Positions 7,163 to 12,040 of a stretch of DNA of 12,040 nucleotides are shown one piece after another. This DNA comes from an uncultured Bacteroidales bacterium. GTDB taxonomy: Bacteria; Bacteroidota; Bacteroidia; Bacteroidales; Paludibacteraceae. Each line of letters starts with the position of its first letter. The stretch's first letter is position 1. The DNA lies in NCBI GenBank assembly GCA_937907165.1, contig CALCUH010000224.1, positions 1 through 12,040 of the forward strand, in the 5' to 3' direction. Both the position numbers and the translations under genes were made by a program. A model generated the notes under the pieces. It had not been told where the DNA came from, made no database searches, and saw only the letters and a list, made by a program, of their open reading frames with translations.

Positions 7163-7744
7163 ATGATAAAAAGAGTCTGCGTTTACTGCGCATCCAGTTC
7201 CCAAGCGGACGAAATTTACAAAAACGAAGCAAGACGGCTCGGAGCAATTCTTTCAGAAAACCATATCGCCTGCAACTACGGAGGCGGCGCCGTCGGTCTG
7301 ATGGGGGAATTAGCAAACTCCATGAACAAGCACAACGGAGTAATCACAGGAATTATCCCTAAATTCATGGTTCGACGCGGATGGGACAATCCCAACGTAA
7401 AGGAAGTGGAAACCGAGGACATGCATTCCCGCAAAGAACGGATGATTGAAGACGTCGACGCCACCATAGCCCTTCCCGGAGGATGCGGCACACTAGAAGA
7501 GTTGTTGGAAATCATCACATGGAAACAACTCGGACTCTTTCTGAAACCCATCATTATCGTCAACGTCAACGGATTCTTCAACCCGCTAATCACCATGATG
7601 GACAAGTGTGTGGACGAAAAGTTCATGTCCGAAAGTCTCAGAAGAACATGGACAACCGTCAACGGCGCCGACGATGTGTTGGATGCTATCGTTTCCGCCC
7701 AAAAGTGGGAGGAGACAGATTCGTTCAAATACGCAAGCCTATAA
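7163..7744 (+). CDS. LOG-family protein (TIGR00730-type Rossmann fold)
   Basis: LOG proteins are cytoplasmic phosphoribohydrolases that release a base from nucleoside 5'-monophosphates, including cytokinin nucleotides in plants and some bacteria; many bacterial members have no established substrate. The 193-residue product begins MIKRVCVYCASSS, the usual first strand and loop. It carries YGGGAVGLMG (about 39-48) and LPGGCGTLEE (about 106-115), the two signatures of the family that form the nucleotide pocket, plus MHSRKERM just before the second. The length is normal. The start is secure because upstream in-frame codons lie inside the flippase gene on the other strand. It is followed 9 bases later by the sacsin-like ATPase gene, so the two are probably co-transcribed. 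The wider SLOG superfamily also supplies nucleotide-sensing domains to bacterial conflict systems, but this protein looks like an ordinary stand-alone enzyme. Confidence 0.9.
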   Translation: MIKRVCVYCASSSQADEIYKNEARRLGAILSENHIACNYGGGAVGLMGELANSMNKHNGVITGIIPKFMVRRGWDNPNVKEVETEDMHSRKERMIEDVDATIALPGGCGTLEELLEIITWKQLGLFLKPIIIVNVNGFFNPLITMMDKCVDEKFMSESLRRTWTTVNGADDVLDAIVSAQKWEETDSFKYASL

Positions 7745-7753
7745 ATCAAACCG

Positions 7754-10339
7754 ATGGAGAAAGAACAAGAGTGGTTCGACAAACTAACGAAGAAACGGGA
7801 GAACTTAGCCAAACAGCTAAAAGACCCCGCCGCGGCAGGGTTTTGGAACTCCGTCGTGGACAAATATTCCGACGAAGCGCACTTCCTCTACGAACTGATA
7901 CAGAACGCCGACGACGCACATGCCACGGAAGCGCACATCTCACTCCAAAAAGAGTCCATGACCTTCACCCACAACGGCACCATCGGTTTCTCCATCACAG
8001 ATCCTGACAAGGAAAACGGCCCATGCGGAATCGGCCATCTCAATGCCATAACCTCCATCGGAGCCAGCAACAAGGACAAAGTTAACACAATCGGGAAATT
8101 CGGAATCGGATTCAAATCGGTGTTCCGCCACACGGAACGTCCGCACATAGAAGACGATCGATTCTCCTTCGAAATCAAAGACTTCATAGTACCCGTCAAA
8201 GCGCCACGCCACTCATATAGAAGAAGCGGGGAAACCTATTTTTTCTTCCCGCTAAAAAGTGCGGGACAAGACCACACGGACATTTCCCACAAGATTAAAA
8301 ACCTTCGGCATCCGCTCTTCTTCCTCTCCCACCTAAGGAAAATCACATGGGAGATTCGCGGAGAATCTCAAGGCGAATACGAGCTCGTCATCAAGAAGGA
8401 GGAAAAAATCGCCTCCCTGCTATACAGATTCATCACTCTCAGGAAGAAAACGGAAACGGCGGAAGATAGGCTCTATTTCCATCAATATACCAACGGCTGT
8501 TCCGTAGCGATATCTTCCGACATGGAAGGGAATCCGTTCACAGCGCCAACAGACGAAGTCGTTTACTGTTTCTTCCCCACAAAAGAGAGAAGCACGCTCC
8601 CCTTCACCATCCACGCCCCGTTCCTTTTGACGGACAATCGGGAAAGCATCAAATTGAACGAGCCTTGGAACAAACAACAAATCGAACATATTGGCACACT
8701 CATGGGCGAAGCACTAATCCACTTGGTGAAGATTAAGAAAATGGGGAACCATCTATTCGACATCATTCCGATCAAGAAAAAAAATTTCTTCAAGGGTTCC
8801 GAGCCTCAACCTTTCGCACCGATATACACCGCCATCACCCAAACACTAAAAAGTGCTCCGCTATTCATTACAGACAACGGAGAATACACAGATGCCGCAC
8901 ATACACTTTATGCGGACGACAATAATCTCAGGACGATTTTCCATAACTACGAGACTTTATTCTCTGCTCAAGGAGACACTCTCCATTGGTGTTTCAAAAA
9001 CATTTCCGATGGAGAGAATGGCACAAAAGAAGAAATCATCAATTTCATAAAAGAAAATCACCTCATAGCTTCAAGCGTGACCATCGACGACGCATTGAAA
9101 AGCATCACTTCCCACTTTATCGAAAGCCAAGGAACAGAATGGTTGAAAAGATTCTACTGCTATTTGGCAAAAGAGAAGAGGAATGTCAAAGAGTATCCGA
9201 TTTTCCTTTGCGAAGACGGAGAAGCGAGATCGCTCGCCTCTGAAAAGATATACCTCACGACAGGAGAAGGACACACATACACCGTCATCTTATCGGAATT
9301 GACACAAGACGAAGATTGTAAGAAAGCCCTAATACGTCTAGGACTGAAAGAGCCTGGGCTTCAGACAGAGGTAGAGAATAATATCATTCCGCACTATCAA
9401 GACGGGACGGCCTCAGGCTTCTCAAGAGAAGAACATCTCAGACATCTCCGATTAATTTTCGAATGCCACCAATCCCTTCCCTTGGGAGAAGATCGTCAAC
9501 AATTCATCAATCTGCTTCAATCCGTTCCATTCCTTCCCGTGAATGATTTCGAAGGAAATTACCACCTGAAATCCGTGAAAGAGTGCGTATTACAGAGAGA
9601 GAATCTATTCGATTATTGGGAAAACAGCCCTTACGTCTACTTCCTCAACAACCAGACTATCATCAACGCCATCGTTCCCGAAAAGCGAGACAAATTCTAC
9701 GGATTCCTTTCCGAACTGGGAATAATTTCAGGACTAGACATACAAGATTGCAAGAGAGCGGCAGGTTCCCTACAAGCGAACAAATTAGACCTTCACCCCA
9801 CAAGTCTAAGGCAATACGACAACGGAGCGCAAGAAATCATAGACAAAGAGATCTCCGGTTGGGACTTTTTCATACGGAATATCACGCCCAAGCGTTCCTC
9901 CGCACTGTTTAAACTACTAAGCGAAGAGATCCAACGGACCACCTCCTATATCTTCGCACAATCCCTTTGCGGGACTTACAGTTACGTGGAAAAAGGAAAG
10001 CAAGGGAGAACCACCCAACGAATCATCCAAACAACCGCAAGGAAAGAGCTTTTGGAAGAAGCATGGTTGTATGACGTAGACGGGAAGCCACGTTCTCCCA
10101 AAGAAATCGGAGAGACAAACCGTCTTTCCCAACAATATGACATCGCCAATAACGACATCTACTTTTTCTTAGGCATAAAAATATCCGACGATTTAAAATC
10201 GTTGACACGAGAACAAAAGGAATCCATCGACATCGTCAACAAATTCAAAGCACATGGTTTTTCCATTAAGGAGATGGAAGATATTTTAAAAGAGAAGATA
10301 ACGGAACGCGCAAACTTTCAAGCGAAGACCACTCATTAA
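7754..10339 (+). CDS. Large ATP-binding protein with sacsin/Hsp90-like GHKL domain
   Basis: The 861-residue product has an N-terminal GHKL ATPase fold of the sacsin type. The N-box ELIQNADDA supplies Glu47, Asn51 and Asp54 in the same spacing as Hsp90 ELISNSSDA, so ATP binding and probably hydrolysis are expected. The G2 loop is IGKFGIGFKSVF (about 113-124). The usual DxGxG box is replaced by FTHNGTIGF (71-79), as sacsin-like proteins also depart from it. The middle (about 200-750) is not recognised. A tail with WLYDVDGKPRSPKEI and FFLGI resembles the C-terminal part of large sacsin-like bacterial proteins. No helicase, nuclease or DUF3883 domain is visible, and there is no signal peptide or membrane segment, so it is probably cytoplasmic. 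The gap to the LOG gene is 9 bases, implying one transcript. Relatives of this ATPase occur in anti-phage and stress loci, but also as orphans. Base use resembles the neighbours and gives no sign of recent transfer. Function unknown. Confidence 0.75.
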   Translation: MEKEQEWFDKLTKKRENLAKQLKDPAAAGFWNSVVDKYSDEAHFLYELIQNADDAHATEAHISLQKESMTFTHNGTIGFSITDPDKENGPCGIGHLNAITSIGASNKDKVNTIGKFGIGFKSVFRHTERPHIEDDRFSFEIKDFIVPVKAPRHSYRRSGETYFFFPLKSAGQDHTDISHKIKNLRHPLFFLSHLRKITWEIRGESQGEYELVIKKEEKIASLLYRFITLRKKTETAEDRLYFHQYTNGCSVAISSDMEGNPFTAPTDEVVYCFFPTKERSTLPFTIHAPFLLTDNRESIKLNEPWNKQQIEHIGTLMGEALIHLVKIKKMGNHLFDIIPIKKKNFFKGSEPQPFAPIYTAITQTLKSAPLFITDNGEYTDAAHTLYADDNNLRTIFHNYETLFSAQGDTLHWCFKNISDGENGTKEEIINFIKENHLIASSVTIDDALKSITSHFIESQGTEWLKRFYCYLAKEKRNVKEYPIFLCEDGEARSLASEKIYLTTGEGHTYTVILSELTQDEDCKKALIRLGLKEPGLQTEVENNIIPHYQDGTASGFSREEHLRHLRLIFECHQSLPLGEDRQQFINLLQSVPFLPVNDFEGNYHLKSVKECVLQRENLFDYWENSPYVYFLNNQTIINAIVPEKRDKFYGFLSELGIISGLDIQDCKRAAGSLQANKLDLHPTSLRQYDNGAQEIIDKEISGWDFFIRNITPKRSSALFKLLSEEIQRTTSYIFAQSLCGTYSYVEKGKQGRTTQRIIQTTARKELLEEAWLYDVDGKPRSPKEIGETNRLSQQYDIANNDIYFFLGIKISDDLKSLTREQKESIDIVNKFKAHGFSIKEMEDILKEKITERANFQAKTTH

Positions 10340-10437
10340 CATCAACATTCTAAGTCAATCCATCAATAAAGTTTTGCATTCCACCCTATAGGTTCATATC
10401 CATTAAATTATTATTTTTACAAAAGAATTTGTAAGAA

Positions 10438-11856
10438 ATGATTTGGGACATCGCCTACATAATATTTTTTGCGGTATACATATACACGATATTGACCACA
10501 ATCATATTCATGTTGATGGAAAACCGCAACCCTGTGAAATCCATCGCATGGATACTCGTGCTCGTATTCGTTCCAATCCTAGGTTTCATCTGCTACATCT
10601 TTTTCGGTAGGAAATTCAGGAAAAGACACGTTATTTCCAAACGAAGCCTCCTCATCAACAAAAAGAGCAACACAACCGATTTGTCCGAGTTGCCTCAATT
10701 GCCACTGACCGACGACCAACGCAGCATCGCAGCCCTGGCCTATAGGAATAGCGACGCACCTATCCACGAAGGCAATAAAATCAGCATCTATACCCAAGCG
10801 GACGAATTGTATGACAATATCATAGAGGATTTAAAGAAAGCCAAGCACCATATCCACATGGAATATTACATCTTTCTCGCCGACAAAATCGGACAGACAA
10901 TCATGGATATTCTGAAAGAGAAAGCAAAAGAAGGCATCATCGTGCGCGTCATCATCGACGACGTGGGAAGCTGGCAACTAAAGAAAAAGAAAATCAACGA
11001 ATTACGCGATGCAGGCATATTTGTGCAAAGTTTCCTCGAGGTAGGTCTCCCCTACATCAACAGCCGCGTAAACTACCGCAACCACCGAAAAATCATCGTC
11101 ATAGACGGATTAGTAGGTTATACGGGAGGATTCAACATCGCCGACAGATATCTGGAAGGATTGAGTTGGGGTCCATGGAGAGACACCCACATCAAAATAG
11201 AAGGCAGTGCCGTCTTAGGCTTGCAGAAGAACTTCCTAACGGATTGGTTCTTCGTAAAAAGGGAGTTAATCGAAGACGTTGCATATTATCCCGCCCAAGA
11301 GAAAAAAGGGAATTGCCTCGCCCAAATCGTCATCAGCGGTCCGGACATGGCGTGGGAAAGTATCATGCAGATTTTCGCCAAATCATTCATGGAGGCAAAG
11401 AAAAGAATCTACATCGAGACCCCCTATTTCCTTCCCCCAGAGAGTCTCATCACAGCCCTTCAAACAGCAGCCCTGTGCGGCATAGATGTCCGCATCATAC
11501 TGCCAAGAAAATCCGATGCGATTGTCACGCTCTACAGCACCTACTCCTATCTCGACCAGATGCTGAAGGCTGGCATTAAAGTATATTTGTACCAACCGGG
11601 ATTCATACACAGCAAAGTAGTCGTGACAGACGACATAGCCATAATAGGAAGCGCCAACATGGATTTCAGAAGCTTCGAACAAAACTTCGAGCTCAATGCC
11701 ATCATATACGACAAAGAAGTGGCGCAACAAATGGCGGACATCTTCTCGGTAGACGAAAAATCATCTGTCGAAGTCACCAAAGAGGAATGGGCTATGCGTA
11801 AAGTCGGACAAAAGATTAAAGAATCGCTCGCCCGTCTACTCAGTCCACTACTATAA
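10438..11856 (+). CDS. cls: Cardiolipin synthase (two-HKD phospholipase D family)
   Basis: This enzyme condenses two phosphatidylglycerol molecules to cardiolipin and glycerol (bacterial ClsA-type reaction) at the inner membrane. The 472-residue product has two N-terminal membrane helices (about 3-27 and 35-56) with the PLDc_N signature ENRNPVKSIAWILVLVFVP between and in them. Two complete HKD motifs follow: His216, Lys218, Asp223 in HRKIIVIDG with downstream GGFNIADRY, and His391, Lys393, Asp398 in HSKVVVTDD with downstream GSANMDFRSF. Length and architecture are standard for ClsA, and all catalytic residues are present. The gene begins 98 bases after the ATPase gene; I see no clear -7 element or terminator in that gap, so read-through from the LOG/ATPase unit is possible. 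The iron-sulfur assembly gene starts 22 bases after its stop and is probably co-transcribed. Confidence 0.92.
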   Translation: MIWDIAYIIFFAVYIYTILTTIIFMLMENRNPVKSIAWILVLVFVPILGFICYIFFGRKFRKRHVISKRSLLINKKSNTTDLSELPQLPLTDDQRSIAALAYRNSDAPIHEGNKISIYTQADELYDNIIEDLKKAKHHIHMEYYIFLADKIGQTIMDILKEKAKEGIIVRVIIDDVGSWQLKKKKINELRDAGIFVQSFLEVGLPYINSRVNYRNHRKIIVIDGLVGYTGGFNIADRYLEGLSWGPWRDTHIKIEGSAVLGLQKNFLTDWFFVKRELIEDVAYYPAQEKKGNCLAQIVISGPDMAWESIMQIFAKSFMEAKKRIYIETPYFLPPESLITALQTAALCGIDVRIILPRKSDAIVTLYSTYSYLDQMLKAGIKVYLYQPGFIHSKVVVTDDIAIIGSANMDFRSFEQNFELNAIIYDKEVAQQMADIFSVDEKSSVEVTKEEWAMRKVGQKIKESLARLLSPLL

Positions 11857-11878
11857 ACAATACAAACACCCAAAAGAA

Positions 11879-12040
11879 ATGAACGAGTTCCTAGAATTAG
11901 AAGAAAAAATCGTAGAAGTTCTAAAAACCGTATACGACCCTGAAATTCCGGTAAACATATACGACCTCGGGCTCATCTACAACATCCACATCGACGACGA
12001 ATTCAATGTCACCATCATCATGACCCTCACCGCCCCCGAC
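11879..12040 (+). CDS. DUF59/MIP18-family iron-sulfur assembly protein, 3'-truncated
   Basis: Only the first 54 residues are present; the frame runs off the right edge. The segment TVYDPEIPVNIYDLGLIYNI is the signature of the DUF59 (MIP18/SufT-like) family, which helps assemble or deliver iron-sulfur clusters in the cytoplasm. The visible end, MTLTAPD, stops just before the position where the family carries its conserved Cys-Pro, so that residue cannot be checked. The full protein is usually about 100 residues. The ATG at 11879 is the first in frame and lies 22 bases after the cls stop. Confidence 0.9.
   Translation, partial: MNEFLELEEKIVEVLKTVYDPEIPVNIYDLGLIYNIHIDDEFNVTIIMTLTAPD

Noticed and set aside
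7276..7863. Minus-strand frame of 195 codons opposite the LOG gene
   Set aside because: It is a shadow of a well-supported coding gene; its composition reflects the antisense of conserved LOG motifs.
10340..10437. Promoter before cls (AGAATTTG at 10424-10431 and AAGTTTTG at 10369-10376)
   Set aside because: Both break the TA of the -7 consensus, and the first is only 6 bases from the ATG, so I do not call either.
1..12040. tRNA, rRNA, CRISPR arrays, insertion sequences or integration sites
   Set aside because: None seen on either strand: no repeated spacer pattern, no transposase-like protein, and no paired terminal repeats around any gene.

Overview
The window looks like chromosomal DNA from a member of the Bacteroidota, most likely the Bacteroidales. 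Three things support this. The second gene encodes a secreted protease that ends in a type IX secretion (T9SS) sorting domain. Several intergenic gaps hold perfect copies of the Bacteroidota -7 promoter element TAnnTTTG. Shine-Dalgarno sequences are weak or absent. I see no tRNA, rRNA, CRISPR array, transposase or integrase, so this reads as ordinary chromosome with a few accessory genes.

Layout, left to right: (1) the 3' part of fabF, a fatty acid elongation ketosynthase cut by the left edge; (2) a gap of about 330 bases with inverted repeats, ending in a likely promoter; (3) a large secreted M6-family metalloprotease with an Ig-like domain, a CBM6-like module and a T9SS tail; (4) a short gap holding a weak terminator, a near-consensus promoter and, about 55 bases after its -7 element, a perfect 11-bp intrinsic terminator, which together outline a small RNA or attenuated leader of about 80 nt; (5) a polytopic membrane protein resembling GT-C glycosyltransferases; (6) on the minus strand, convergent and overlapping it at the stop codons, a MOP-superfamily polysaccharide flippase; (7) a 55-base divergent promoter region; (8) a LOG-family (TIGR00730-like) protein followed 9 bases later by an 861-residue protein with a sacsin/Hsp90-type GHKL ATPase domain; (9) a two-HKD cardiolipin synthase; (10) the start of a DUF59/MIP18 iron-sulfur assembly protein, cut by the right edge.

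Most genes serve the envelope: lipid synthesis (fabF, cls), glycan assembly (GT-C-like protein, flippase) and secretion of a surface protease. The least conventional parts are the LOG plus sacsin-like ATPase pair, which is a possible nucleotide-linked stress or defence unit, and the small transcribed-looking element before the GT-C gene. Across the parts I inspected the plus strand is rich in A and C and poor in G, even inside the minus-strand flippase gene. This suggests a replication-strand bias in which most genes here lie on the lagging strand.
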